From NCBI RefSeq assembly GCF_046719765.1, contig NZ_JABEBY010000004.1:121938-185937 (forward strand): DNA of 64,000 nucleotides, in the 5' to 3' direction. Positions 50,379-59,012 of the stretch are shown in pieces. A model generated the notes under the pieces. The model was not told the DNA's origin, did no database searches, and worked only from the letters and a program-made list of their open reading frames with translations. Made by a program: the position numbers and the translations under genes. The stretch's first letter is position 1. The number at the start of each line of letters is the position of its first letter. The stretch is from Halonotius sp046719765. GTDB taxonomy: Archaea; Halobacteriota; Halobacteria; Halobacteriales; Haloferacaceae.

Positions 50379-51389
50379 TTACTCCGCGTCACCGGCGGTA
50401 TCGTCGCCGTGAAACGCTTGTCCGGGCTTGAAACTCGTCAGCTCGTCGATCCGCTCCTCTAAGGCCTCGATTTCGCCCCGGAGTTCGTCGGTGTCGTCGC
50501 CGTCGGCGGCCGCCAACTGATCCTTGAGTCCTTGGAGACGGGAGGCCTTCGTGTCGTCGTCGACATCGGCCTTCCGGACGTAATCGCGCTCGTCGATCTC
50601 GTATACGTCCTCCTCGGAGACATCTGTTACGTCGAGGGCATCATCGACCTTGTCGGCATCAACGCCCTGGAGTCGCTCGCGGTCGATGCCTGCCGCCTCG
50701 AAGGCAGCGATAACCTCGTCGTCATCCTTCAGTGAGCGGTTCCGACGGCGTGTTCGCTGGACCGAGCCGAACTGGCCGGCGATCGGCTGATCGTGAGCGA
50801 GTCGATCCAAGAGGACACGCCGGATCTCCTGGCGGAGGTCGTCGGCGTTGCGCTGAACATCCGAACACAGCGTGTAGAGATCGACCAGCGTCGCCGTCTC
50901 GACCCCCGAGAGATCGGTCGGATCGGTACGTTCGAGCGCGTCGATCAACAGCAGCGCGTCGTTGTACACCGGGACATCGGGCTCGCTGCGATCGTCGTCA
51001 TCGTCGCCTTCGTCGTCGATTGGTGGGATGGGCGCGTCGACCAGCGGTGTCGCCGCCGGGTCGTCGGTTTCGGTGAGCCTGTTTGCGTCGGTGTCGATCA
51101 CAAAGCGGGGATGGACGCTCAGCAGGGTGGCGTACGGTTCGGCCGCCGCCGGGAGGCGATCGAGATCGAAGCCCGCGGTCGCGTCCGTGACACGGTCGTA
51201 GAGCGTTTCGAACTGCTCGCGGCTGAGTGGCGTCGTCTCGGTGTCGTCACGATACGTGATGATAATCCGGTGTTCCTGTAGCTCGTCGATACGGAAGGGG
51301 CGATCCGAGAGCGGCGTCCGAAATGTCGCGTCGGGCGGAAGCGATTCAAGTGGCTCCAAGAGATTGTGCCACGTCACGCTGAAGGGCAT
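50379..51389 (-). CDS. Conserved haloarchaeal acidic protein of unknown function
   Basis: 336 residues from ATG 51389 (MPFSVTWHNLLEPLESLPPDATFRTPLSDRPFRIDELQEHRIIITYRDD). A globular N-terminal part precedes a very acidic stretch (DDEGDDDDDRSEPDVP), then helical segments, FGSVQRTRRRNRSLKDDDEVIAAFEAAGIDRERLQGVDADKVDD, and a C-terminal coiled coil (GLKDQLAAADGDDTDELRGEIEALEERIDELTSFKPG). I do not recognise the family. It lies between the glutaredoxin gene and a membrane protein gene on the same strand. Confidence 0.7.
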   Translation of the reverse strand: MPFSVTWHNLLEPLESLPPDATFRTPLSDRPFRIDELQEHRIIITYRDDTETTPLSREQFETLYDRVTDATAGFDLDRLPAAAEPYATLLSVHPRFVIDTDANRLTETDDPAATPLVDAPIPPIDDEGDDDDDRSEPDVPVYNDALLLIDALERTDPTDLSGVETATLVDLYTLCSDVQRNADDLRQEIRRVLLDRLAHDQPIAGQFGSVQRTRRRNRSLKDDDEVIAAFEAAGIDRERLQGVDADKVDDALDVTDVSEEDVYEIDERDYVRKADVDDDTKASRLQGLKDQLAAADGDDTDELRGEIEALEERIDELTSFKPGQAFHGDDTAGDAE

Positions 51390-51432
51390 ACTCGGCTGTT
51401 CGGCGGCGTCGGATAAAATGCTACGGCACGAG

Positions 51433-51840
51433 CTAGGCCCCAGATCGACTGTACAACACGAGCGCGCTGACCGCAAGCACCGCCTCGGCGGCCTTGCTGA
51501 TCACGGCGATGGGGTTGAGGCTGCCGCCCATGTAGAACGCCTCGATGCTCCAGCCCTGAAACGCAAACAGCGCGAGGATCGTGATGATCGCATACGCGGC
51601 GGCGACAAGAAACAGCGAGCGTCGCCAGTAGCGGGTGAGATAGATCCCGATCCCGCCCAGAAAGCCCAGCCCGTTGAGCGCAAACAGGATCGCAAGGGTT
51701 TGGCTGAACTGGATCGCTCTGGTGACAGCCAGCAGGTGGAGAACGCCGGTGATGATAGCGGCAACGATTGCGACATATCCCAGCGTGTTGTCAGGCCACT
51801 GAATGCCCGCTGTGTTCGATGTTGCGGCGGTATTTGACAT
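51433..51840 (-). CDS. Four-helix membrane protein (DUF7475-type)
   Basis: 135 residues from ATG 51840. Four hydrophobic segments: YVAIVAAIITGVLHLLAV, TLAILFALNGLGFLGGIGIYL, LFLVAAAYAIITILALFAF and VISKAAEAVLAVSALVLY. The sequence around ALNGLGFLGGIGIYLTRYWRR matches from memory the family DUF7475. No function is known. The start choice avoids a leader (MCDVLDECTRPLFPGCFVATG) that does not look like the family. Confidence 0.68.
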   Translation of the reverse strand: MSNTAATSNTAGIQWPDNTLGYVAIVAAIITGVLHLLAVTRAIQFSQTLAILFALNGLGFLGGIGIYLTRYWRRSLFLVAAAYAIITILALFAFQGWSIEAFYMGGSLNPIAVISKAAEAVLAVSALVLYSRSGA

Positions 51841-51968
51841 ACCTGTGGCAACGAAACAACCGGGAAAAAGCGGTCTGGTACATTCATCCAACACGTCGCA
51901 CATTCTGACGGCGGGCAGATCACCGTCTCAACACGGCGTCACAGCGAGACCTAACAGCGGCCCCCCGG

Positions 51969-53375
51969 CTACAGGAGCATCCCGCTGGTCTGGATGTAGA
52001 AGTAGCCGATCAACACGGCCGCCAAGAGCCACTGGCCGAGCCGAATGTCGTCGGCCTCGCCGGATGCAGCCTTCACCAGCGGGTAGCTGATGATCCCGGC
52101 GGCCAGCCCGTCGGCGATCGAGTACGTCAGCGGCATGATCGTGATCGTTAGTGCCGCCGAGATCGACCACGCCGGATCCCGCCAGTCGATGTCGACGACG
52201 CCTTCGAACATGATGATGCCGACGATCACCAGCGCGATAAACGAGGCGTAACTCGGGATCGCCGCGGCGATGGCGACAAACGGGATCATCAACAGGAAGA
52301 GGGCAGCGACGACGAGCGTGGTGAGCCCGGTTCGCCCGCCAGCCTCAACACCGGTTGAGGACTCGATGTAGGTTGTCACCGTTGAGGTGCCGAGCATCGC
52401 GCCGACGGTCGTCCCAACAGCGTCGGCCATCAGCGGCTTGTCCATCTCCGGGAGTTCGCCGTTCTCATCGAGGAAGTCGCCGAACTGGGCGATCCCGATC
52501 AGCGTGCCGGCGGTATCGAAGAAGTCCACGAAGAAGAATGTCAGTACGACGAAGCCGAAGGTTAGCGGTTCGACCTGTGAGAGGCCATCGATGAACGCGC
52601 CGGCCAGCGGCGTGATATCGTACTGGATCCCCGTGATGACGCCGAGGACGCCCTGCTGTTCGACCGCCGACAGCACCGATTCGTCGACGAGGACGCCGCG
52701 ATCAACGACGCCGCCGAGGGTGAGCCCCCAGCCGGCGATGGCGGTCGTGAGAATCCCGATGATGATCGAGCCGGTGATCCCGCGAGCCCACAGCAGCAGC
52801 GTCAGCGCGACACCCGAGAGGCCGAGGATCGCCACCGGGTTTGAGCCGACCGAGCCAAGGGTGACGAGGGTTGCCTCGTCGTTGACGATCACCTGAAACT
52901 CCTGGAGCCCGATAAACAGCAGAAAGACACCGATCCCCGCGCCGACAGCGAACTTGACCGGTTCAGGAAAGAGGTTGATAATGTACTCCCGCGCGCCGAT
53001 GGCCGTCAACACGATGAAGATGATCCCCTCGACAAACACCGCCGCGAGTGCCGTCTGCCACGGGATGCCCAAGCCGAGAACGACGGTGAACGCAAAGAAG
53101 GCGTTCAATCCCAATCCGGGGGCAAGGCCGAATGGTCGATTTGCGTACAGTGCCATCACCAGCATCGCGGCCACCGAGGCAAGGATCGTTGTGATGGCGA
53201 TCATCTGGAACACCTCGGGGTCGGTGTACCCCTCGATGCTGATCGCGTTCGACAACACCGTCGGGTTGACGACGATGATGTAAGCCATTGCGAGGAATGT
53301 TGTCGCGCCGGCGATCACCTCCGCGTTGACATCGGTGTCGTGATCGTCAAGGTCGAAAAACGAGTTGAGTCCCAT
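51969..53375 (-). CDS. NCS2 family purine/pyrimidine permease (AzgA-like)
   Basis: 468 residues, about twelve to fourteen membrane spans. Starts FFDLDDHDTDVNAEVIAGATTFLAMAYIIVVNPTVL and includes NAFFAFTVVLGLGIPWQTALAAVFVEGI, FFFVDFFDTAGTLIGIAQFGDFLDENG and DAVGTTVGAMLGTSTVTTYIESSTGVEAGGRTGLTTLVVAALF, which follow the AzgA adenine/guanine/hypoxanthine permease subfamily. Imports nucleobases with H+ or Na+. Its neighbour upstream is the phosphoribosyltransferase-like regulator gfcR, a suggestive purine-related context. Confidence 0.92.
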   Translation of the reverse strand: MGLNSFFDLDDHDTDVNAEVIAGATTFLAMAYIIVVNPTVLSNAISIEGYTDPEVFQMIAITTILASVAAMLVMALYANRPFGLAPGLGLNAFFAFTVVLGLGIPWQTALAAVFVEGIIFIVLTAIGAREYIINLFPEPVKFAVGAGIGVFLLFIGLQEFQVIVNDEATLVTLGSVGSNPVAILGLSGVALTLLLWARGITGSIIIGILTTAIAGWGLTLGGVVDRGVLVDESVLSAVEQQGVLGVITGIQYDITPLAGAFIDGLSQVEPLTFGFVVLTFFFVDFFDTAGTLIGIAQFGDFLDENGELPEMDKPLMADAVGTTVGAMLGTSTVTTYIESSTGVEAGGRTGLTTLVVAALFLLMIPFVAIAAAIPSYASFIALVIVGIIMFEGVVDIDWRDPAWSISAALTITIMPLTYSIADGLAAGIISYPLVKAASGEADDIRLGQWLLAAVLIGYFYIQTSGMLL

Positions 53376-53525
53376 TTGTGGTATGTAGCGGTAGCTCCCG
53401 ACACTGACTTAAAAATTTGCATAAAAGTGTGCTGAGGTACTAGATCACTGTCGAATGTCGATGAACAACCGTGATATGCTGCGAAACGAACTACCAAACG
53501 TACGGAATACTGCTGCTGGTCGGCC

Positions 53526-53611
53526 TACTCGCCGGTCGTCAACACCGCGACCGGTGCGTCGGTGCGCTTACTCGACGGTCGTCAACGCCGCGACCGGTGC
53601 GTCGATGCGCT
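53526..53611. repeat. 43-base tandem duplication at the gfcR gene end
   Basis: The copies at 53526-53568 and 53569-53611 differ at three positions (each starts tactcg and contains cggtcgtcaac). The second copy is the C-terminal coding end of gfcR, so the first is a duplicate extending past the stop. Confidence 0.8.
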
Positions 53612-54281
53612 CGCGGGCGCGGGCCAACCCCTCGTCGCCGACAGCGATCAGCGTGAACACACCGACGACCTCGGCGTCGGCCTGGGAAGCGATATCCAAC
53701 AGCAACTCCTGGGTTTCCCCCGACCGGATCAGGTCGTCGACGATAAGCACCGATTCACCCGCCGCGAGTCCGGCAGCCGGCAGGTAGTAGGTGAGTTCGA
53801 TCCCGGAGGTGAGCCGCTGGCGGGCCTCGATAAACTCCTCGACGGCGGTCTCCTTGGATTTTTTCGCGTAGGCCAACCGGGCATCAAAGTACGACGCCAT
53901 CGCTGCCCCAAGGGTGATCCCGTCGGTCGCGGCGGTCAACACCACGTCTGGCCGGTCGAAGCCGACGCTGGTGGCGGCGACCGGCGCGACGCGGTCGAGA
54001 AACGACTGATCGAAGACGACCGCCGAGTTGTCGACATACCCCTCGTCGTCGACGCTAACCCGGGATCGAAGCTCGCGTGCGACGGCCTCGCGGCCGATCT
54101 CGCCGACGATCGCCTCGGCACGGTCGATCCCCGGGAGGACGTGACCGTTGACGTACCGGTTCAGATCGCCTTCCGGCAGTCCGGTCTCCGCAGAAAGCTC
54201 CGCGTAGGTGCGATCAGTTTTCAGCATCCGCAAGACAGCAACGGCCTGCAGTTGGAGGGCTGCCTTCTCAGCACGATTCAT
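53568..54281 (-). CDS. gfcR: GfcR-type phosphoribosyltransferase-domain transcriptional regulator
   Basis: 237 residues from ATG 54281. N-terminal helix-turn-helix (LKTDRTYAELSAETGLPEGDLNRYVNGHVLPG) followed by a type I PRTase domain with ESVLIVDDLIRSGETQELLLDIA (PRPP loop) and GVFTLIAVGDEGLARAR. This is the archaeal GfcR family; in Haloferax GfcR activates sugar catabolism genes. The frame extends upstream to 54383, but the methionine at 54281 fits the family. A 43-base duplication lies at its end and an NCS2 permease follows. Confidence 0.93.
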   Translation of the reverse strand: MNRAEKAALQLQAVAVLRMLKTDRTYAELSAETGLPEGDLNRYVNGHVLPGIDRAEAIVGEIGREAVARELRSRVSVDDEGYVDNSAVVFDQSFLDRVAPVAATSVGFDRPDVVLTAATDGITLGAAMASYFDARLAYAKKSKETAVEEFIEARQRLTSGIELTYYLPAAGLAAGESVLIVDDLIRSGETQELLLDIASQADAEVVGVFTLIAVGDEGLARARERIDAPVAALTTVE

Positions 54282-54446
54282 ACGGAGTGTTCGAGATTGT
54301 GTAAGTATGAATACATCGGTACGGAGAGACCGCTTACTATCCGGTGTCGTGGATACGACCGGCCGACTCAGCGACCCAACCAACAGGTATCGGATCCAAT
54401 TTGGGGTGACATGTTTCGCCGGCGGTCGCTACTTTTGCAAACAATA

Positions 54447-54465
54447 GTTTTTGAAATCAAAAAAC
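54447..54465. promoter_or_regulatory. Palindromic operator-like sequence upstream of dpsA
   Basis: gtttttgaaatcaaaaaac reads as an inverted repeat (GTTTTTGA and TCAAAAAAC, one extra A on the right) 54 bases before the dpsA ATG at 54519. It is AT-rich and could be an operator or a part of the promoter. Confidence 0.55.
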
Positions 54466-54518
54466 GTATTTCTGTATCCCGAATAGTTAAGTGGATGGCA
54501 GCCGAATACTGAATCGCT

Positions 54519-55067
54519 ATGAGCACCCAAAAGACAGTTCGCCAGCAGTTCGATGCGGTCGAACAATCGGAGGCTCTCCGCCTCGATGGCGATAAAGCCG
54601 AGCAGATTATTGACGCACTGAACACGGATCTCGCCAACGCTTACGTCCTGTATCACCAGATCAAGAAACACCACTGGAACGTTGAGGGCGCGGAGTTCAA
54701 CGACATCCACGAGTTCCTCGGCGACGCCGCCGAGACACTTGAGGACGGTGCTGACGAGATCGCCGAGCGCGCCCAGGCCATCGGTGGGGTGCCGATCGCC
54801 GGCCCGACCAATCAGGAAGACCACGCCACGATCGCGTTTGAGGGTGAGGATGTCTATGACATCAGAACCTCGCTGGCAAACGATCTCCAGGCCTACGGCG
54901 ACATTATCGAGGGCCTGCGCGACCACATCCAGCTGGCGGCCAACCTTGGCGACCCGACAACCGAGCATCTCCTCAAAGAGCAGCTCATCGAGATCGAGGA
55001 AGACGCCCACCATATCGAACACTACCTCGAAGACGACACGCTTGTCGTTGAGTCGGCGACCAACTAA
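54519..55067 (+). CDS. dpsA: DpsA, iron-storing Dps/ferritin-like protein
   Basis: 182 residues. Ferritin-like four-helix fold with DLANAYVLYHQIKKHHWNVEGAEFNDIHEFLGDAAETLEDGADEIAERAQAIGG, which carries the Dps di-iron residues (His, Asp, Glu at the dimer interface), and a later HIQLAANLGDPTTEHLLKEQLIEIEEDAHHIEHYLED. Forms 12-mer cages that sequester iron and protect DNA under starvation and oxidative stress. An inverted repeat lies 54 bases upstream. The gene faces the small iron-box gene on the opposite strand. Confidence 0.95.
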   Translation: MSTQKTVRQQFDAVEQSEALRLDGDKAEQIIDALNTDLANAYVLYHQIKKHHWNVEGAEFNDIHEFLGDAAETLEDGADEIAERAQAIGGVPIAGPTNQEDHATIAFEGEDVYDIRTSLANDLQAYGDIIEGLRDHIQLAANLGDPTTEHLLKEQLIEIEEDAHHIEHYLEDDTLVVESATN

Positions 55068-55142
55068 CGACCGCCGCGGTCTCTCGTTTTTTGCGTCTCG
55101 AACGCCCACGCAGCACCGACTCCCGGACAACTACCTCTGAGT

Positions 55143-55190
55143 CACAACGGCACCCAATCGATCACAACAGCACTCAATCGATCACAACAG
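55143..55190. repeat. 20-base tandem repeat downstream of dpsA
   Basis: cacaacggcacccaatcgat at 55143 is followed by cacaacagcactcaatcgat at 55163 and a third partial unit (cacaacag) at 55183. It lies between convergent dpsA and the small gene. Confidence 0.8.
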
Positions 55191-55201
55191 AAACAGCCAG
55201 C

Positions 55202-55366
55202 TTACCGCGTGACAGCGACGCTGCAGTCGGTGGCGATCCAGCCGTCCTCGTTGCCCTCTTCGGTGAACACGGTTCGATCAGGTGTCGCGTTGCAGACCGA
55301 AACCTGTGGCGTGTCGTCCGGCGTTTCAGCGGTCGTTGTCGACCCGGGTGCGTCGGTGGTTTCCAT
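55202..55366 (-). CDS. Small protein behind iron-box-like operators
   Basis: 54 residues from ATG 55366 to TAA 55202-55204. Thr/Asp/Pro-rich N-terminus (METTDAPGSTTTAETPDDTPQ), then a short beta-like segment with two cysteines (VSVCNATPDRTV, WIATDCSVAVTR) and no membrane helix. It is not listed by ordinary ORF criteria because of its size, but a minus-strand TATA (cgtatatcc read from 55399 to 55391) lies about 25-33 bases upstream and two near-palindromic boxes flank it. The function is unknown; iron-regulated is inference from the operators. Confidence 0.6.
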   Translation of the reverse strand: METTDAPGSTTTAETPDDTPQVSVCNATPDRTVFTEEGNEDGWIATDCSVAVTR

Positions 55367-55374
55367 ACGACTTC

Positions 55375-55414
55375 TTAGGTATGCCTAAAGGGATATACGT
55401 TTTGGTCGACCTAA
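55375..55414. promoter_or_regulatory. Two DtxR/SirR-like boxes flanking a TATA box
   Basis: ttaggtatgcctaa at 55375-55388 is a perfect 5-4-5 inverted repeat. The second, tttggtcgacctaa at 55401-55414, matches it with one change. Between them, read on the minus strand, is the TATA sequence CGTATATCC. The pattern TTAGG-N4-CCTAA resembles operators of DtxR/IdeR/SirR metal regulators; binding here would block the small gene at 55202-55366. Confidence 0.6.
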
Positions 55415-55471
55415 TATCCGAGGGTGCTTCGTCAGCACCCACGTAGCGATCGCGTACTGACGACAGCGACG

Positions 55472-57538
55472 CTACGCTGTCGTTGATGGGGTCGGGAGGC
55501 GAATCTCGATCGTCGTTCCCTGTTGGGATTTTGACACGCTGATCTCGCCATCAAGGGTCGTTATGATCCAGTAGGTGAGCCACAGGCCGAGGCCTTGGCC
55601 GTGGACGAGCGGCTCTTCTTTCCCCTCAGCCAACACCTGCCGCTCTTCCTCCGGCAGCCCCGGGCCATCATCGCTGATCGTGAGCCGGAGTTGGTCGTCG
55701 GTTTCGGCAACAGCGAGCGTGATCGATGGCTGTTCACCACCGTGGACGGCGGCGTTTTCAAGCAGTTCCCACAGCGCCGTTTCGATCCGGGGCAGCGTTG
55801 TTGCGATCGCGGACGACGGGATCTCGGTGGTCACCGACGCCTCGGGATACCGGCTACTGAGTTGGTCGATAGCCTTCTCTAGGATCGGCGTGAGATCGAC
55901 CGTTTCTAACTCCGGGGATAGCTCACGGTTGGCCTCGATGCGGCGTGCGGACTCAGTAAGGTCAAGCAGTCGATCGGCGGTTTCGACGATCTGTTCGGCT
56001 TTTGCTGCGTTGTCATCATCCAGCTCGGTGGCCAGCAACTCGGCGTAGCCGTTGATCACGGTCAGCTTGTTGCGGACGTTGTGCCGCAACACGCGGTTGA
56101 TAACACTGATGAGCCCTTCGCGCTGGCGTCGATCACTCGCATCCCGAACCATCACCTGCGAGCCGACGATGTCATCAGGTGTCCGTGCCTCCGGATCGAC
56201 GCTGGCCTCATATATCGGGACCGCCCGGATATCGACGTGTACCGTGCGGTCAGACCGCGTTGCGATCGGCAGGTCGCGCACCTGGATCGATTCACCGTTT
56301 GCGACATCCGCGTGGTAGTCCGCAGCCAACTCGGTGGTCTCCTCGTCAGTCCCAAGTACCGACATCGGCTCACCGATCAGTTCCGCCGGCTCGTAGCCAA
56401 GAAACTCCTCAACCGACGGGGAGACGAATTTGAACCGCCCTTCAAGATCAAGCCGAAACACAAACGCAAAGCTGGCAGCGATGACGGCCCGGTACAGTTC
56501 GGTTCGCTCGTCGAGTTCGCGCTCGCGTTCGACCAGCGTGCGTCGCTGCTGTTCGAGATCCGTCACATCCGTCAGTGCGAGCACCTCCACCGCTGAGTCA
56601 CCCAGCGTCATCGATCTCGGGGAGATCAGGTAGTATGCTGTCCCCTCGCCGTTGTCCTGTGCGACGATCTGCTTATCGTCGCTTTCACGGATGGCGGCGA
56701 CCGCCGGGAGCGCGTCGCCAAGGGGGTCGTCGATCGAATCGGTTAGTGCCGGAAACGCGGCCGCAGCAGCCGGCGAGTAGTCCTGGATCCGGTCGTTGTC
56801 ATCGAGGATTATCGCCGCCTCATCACCCTGGGCGGTGGTTCGAACCGTCAGGAACTGATCACTAAAGATGAACAGCGTGCCGATCGCAAACGCGGCGACA
56901 CCGATCGGCGCGTAGATGAAATTGATCAACTGCGGCGTCGCAATCGCAATGATATCAAGCGTAACCGGGAGGGCAAGCAGGCCTGTCAACACCGCCAGCG
57001 GCTTGCTGTTGTATCCTGACTCGACGTACAACTCGAAGATCATAAACAGGCCGATAGACGCAAGCACGTACGCCAGGCTGGTCGAGATCCAGTGGACAAT
57101 GCCGTGGTCGATCGCCAGATAGCGGAACGGGGTCGTCACTAGCGTCGTGGTAAAATAGAGCCCATGAATCGGGTTTGTGATCTTTATCAGGACGATCAAC
57201 AGAAAGACAGCCCCACTGAGTCGGCGGAGCGTGGTATTTCTGTGGAGCGATCGGCCGGTGTACGCAGACACGAAGTACAGCCACGCCCAGACGGTGGCAA
57301 ACCCAAAGATCAGCCCGACAATGTAAGTGGCCTCTCGGAAGGGATCGGGCACAACAAAAAACGCGGTCTTGAGCAGTGCCCACATCCCAGTCGTCGCAAG
57401 CAGCCCAACCAACCCGTACCGCATCTCGACATCGTTGATACTGTTGGCCCGCGGAATCGAGGCAAAACACGCAACGCTGCTAAGCAAAAACAGCCCCATG
57501 TAGGTTGCGCCAGCGGGGGTCATCCACGGGAGAGCCAT
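55472..57538 (-). CDS. 7TM and PAS sensor histidine kinase
   Basis: 688 residues. The N-terminal 215 residues carry about seven membrane spans (TYMGLFLLSSVACFA, GLVGLLATTGMWALLK, VAAFAIGTLFIF) like the 7TM histidine kinase N-domain. Next two PAS-like regions (one about 225-330, a clear one about 355-460 with RLDLEGRFKFVSPSVEEFLGYEP). The kinase core follows with the H-box RVLRHNVRNKLTVINGYAELL (His in RHNVRN), N-box ELLENAAVHGG and G-boxes DDGPGLPEEE and GQGLGLWL. No response regulator lies next to it. Confidence 0.92.
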   Translation of the reverse strand: MALPWMTPAGATYMGLFLLSSVACFASIPRANSINDVEMRYGLVGLLATTGMWALLKTAFFVVPDPFREATYIVGLIFGFATVWAWLYFVSAYTGRSLHRNTTLRRLSGAVFLLIVLIKITNPIHGLYFTTTLVTTPFRYLAIDHGIVHWISTSLAYVLASIGLFMIFELYVESGYNSKPLAVLTGLLALPVTLDIIAIATPQLINFIYAPIGVAAFAIGTLFIFSDQFLTVRTTAQGDEAAIILDDNDRIQDYSPAAAAAFPALTDSIDDPLGDALPAVAAIRESDDKQIVAQDNGEGTAYYLISPRSMTLGDSAVEVLALTDVTDLEQQRRTLVERERELDERTELYRAVIAASFAFVFRLDLEGRFKFVSPSVEEFLGYEPAELIGEPMSVLGTDEETTELAADYHADVANGESIQVRDLPIATRSDRTVHVDIRAVPIYEASVDPEARTPDDIVGSQVMVRDASDRRQREGLISVINRVLRHNVRNKLTVINGYAELLATELDDDNAAKAEQIVETADRLLDLTESARRIEANRELSPELETVDLTPILEKAIDQLSSRYPEASVTTEIPSSAIATTLPRIETALWELLENAAVHGGEQPSITLAVAETDDQLRLTISDDGPGLPEEERQVLAEGKEEPLVHGQGLGLWLTYWIITTLDGEISVSKSQQGTTIEIRLPTPSTTA

Positions 57539-57791
57539 TGCTATGTGGGATACGTGTCCGAGAAGTATAAAATCGGGGTTGCTCCACCGCGGCGTGACAA
57601 CATATCCGATGTGTTCGAACGGCCTGAAACTGCCGCATTCAGCGGCTGCATCTCTGGATGAAACAGGTCGGTTACGAGGTGATCAACGGCCGTTTGAGAT
57701 ACATACGTAGCCATACAAATACCGAGAGCCACAACTCGAACACCCGCCGTGGGGCCACAGTCTTAACAGACCCGCACCCCAAAACGGGTGT

Positions 57792-58583
57792 ATGACCCCA
57801 CCCGCAGACAACCCGTCTGATCCGCCGGATCGCGAGGAGCTGGCGGCCCAGCTTGACGAGTTGGCGGCGACGCTCACAGACCTCCGCGGTGAGCTCCGCG
57901 ACGACAGTCGTCGTGGGCCACCGCAACCCCCACAACTGGGCGAGTTGCTCCGGTTTACCGAGCAGTACACCATCCCAACGCTGATTGCGATCCTTGAGGC
58001 GACGATCCGCTCCCTTGAGTTGCTGCGGCGGACGCTCCGGTTGGCCGATCCCGAACGCGCTGCCCGCGAGGAGGGGGCTGCCGCCCGGGGGCGACTTGAC
58101 GAGGTCGGCAGCGAGGCTGGACGGCAGCTTGCCGACGCCTTGACCGAACTCCGCACCGCACTGTCCGAATCCGACCTCCCGGAAAACGCCGAATCTCGCG
58201 ATCTTATTACCGACGCCCGTGAGCTGACCGGCGAGATCGAAACGCGGCTTCGTGATGCCGAACAAACTGTCAACGATCAGTGGGATCGTGAACGAGATGG
58301 GGGATCGACCCGGAAGCGACAGTCGAACGCCGCCGGAGCCAGCGACGGCGTGATGATCGATGTTAGCGATGACGGTGACGACAGCGATGACGGTGACGAC
58401 AGCGACGACAGCGACCGGTCGCCGGCTGCCGACGGCAGCAACGCCGACGCCCCATCGGTCGATGTCGACGCCGAACTCGAATCGATCAAAGACGAACTCG
58501 ACGAGGCCGAACAGGCGATCGACGACGCGAACCGTGATGAGACCCCGGACAACTCGACGGACGACGACGACACCGACGAATAG
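57792..58583 (+). CDS. Acidic coiled-coil haloarchaeal protein (DUF7547-type)
   Basis: 263 residues. Residues 1-150 are helical (EELAAQLDELAATLTDLRGELRDD and ELLRFTEQYTIPTLIAILEATIRSLELLRRTLRLADPE) and the conserved part matches from memory a family labelled DUF7547. From about residue 185 a strongly acidic tail contains a repeated SDDGDD pattern (VSDDGDDSDDGDDSDDSD), then an Asp-rich end. No signal peptide or catalytic motif is visible. The sequence is divergent from the histidine kinase gene and convergent with the OB-fold gene. Confidence 0.65.
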   Translation: MTPPADNPSDPPDREELAAQLDELAATLTDLRGELRDDSRRGPPQPPQLGELLRFTEQYTIPTLIAILEATIRSLELLRRTLRLADPERAAREEGAAARGRLDEVGSEAGRQLADALTELRTALSESDLPENAESRDLITDARELTGEIETRLRDAEQTVNDQWDRERDGGSTRKRQSNAAGASDGVMIDVSDDGDDSDDGDDSDDSDRSPAADGSNADAPSVDVDAELESIKDELDEAEQAIDDANRDETPDNSTDDDDTDE

Positions 58584-59012
58584 TTACTCGACCGGGCGGA
58601 ACCGATACCCGTCCCACGACTGGCTTTCCGGCTCGCGGATGCCGGCATCGGGATCGCGGAGCTCCGGCACATAGACCGGTTCAACGGTGTCACCGATCTC
58701 GACATCGCCGGTCGTCAACTGACCAATGGCTCGCACCGATTCGCCGTCAACGTGGAACTCGACAATAGCGAGGTGATTCGGCTCGCGGACACCCGGCGGT
58801 GTCGCTGTCGAGGTTGTCCACGTCACAACGGTTGCGTGATAGTCGCTGAGGTCGACCATCTCGACCGGCTCTTGGCCCTCGGGGCCGAGCGGATGCGCCG
58901 GATAGAGGATCGACCCGTCTGGGTATCGGGCAGCCTCCATCGGCGGCTGGTCGTCGGTTTCGTCGGCGTCGGCATCGTCGGTGGCGTCGGTTGCGGTTTC
59001 GTGATCGCTCAT
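58584..59012 (-). CDS. DUF35-type OB-fold protein partnered with thiolase
   Basis: 142 residues. The C-terminal 90 residues (YHATVVTWTTSTATPPGVREPNHLAIVEFHVDGESVRAIGQLTTGDVEIGDTVEPVYVPEL) form the OB-fold of DUF35 proteins, which bind acyl-CoA and bridge thiolase and HMG-CoA synthase in archaea. The usual N-terminal zinc ribbon with four cysteines is missing; instead there is an acidic tail (DATDDADADETDDQPP). Its start overlaps the thiolase stop by 4 bases, so the two are coupled. Confidence 0.85.
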   Translation of the reverse strand: MSDHETATDATDDADADETDDQPPMEAARYPDGSILYPAHPLGPEGQEPVEMVDLSDYHATVVTWTTSTATPPGVREPNHLAIVEFHVDGESVRAIGQLTTGDVEIGDTVEPVYVPELRDPDAGIREPESQSWDGYRFRPVE

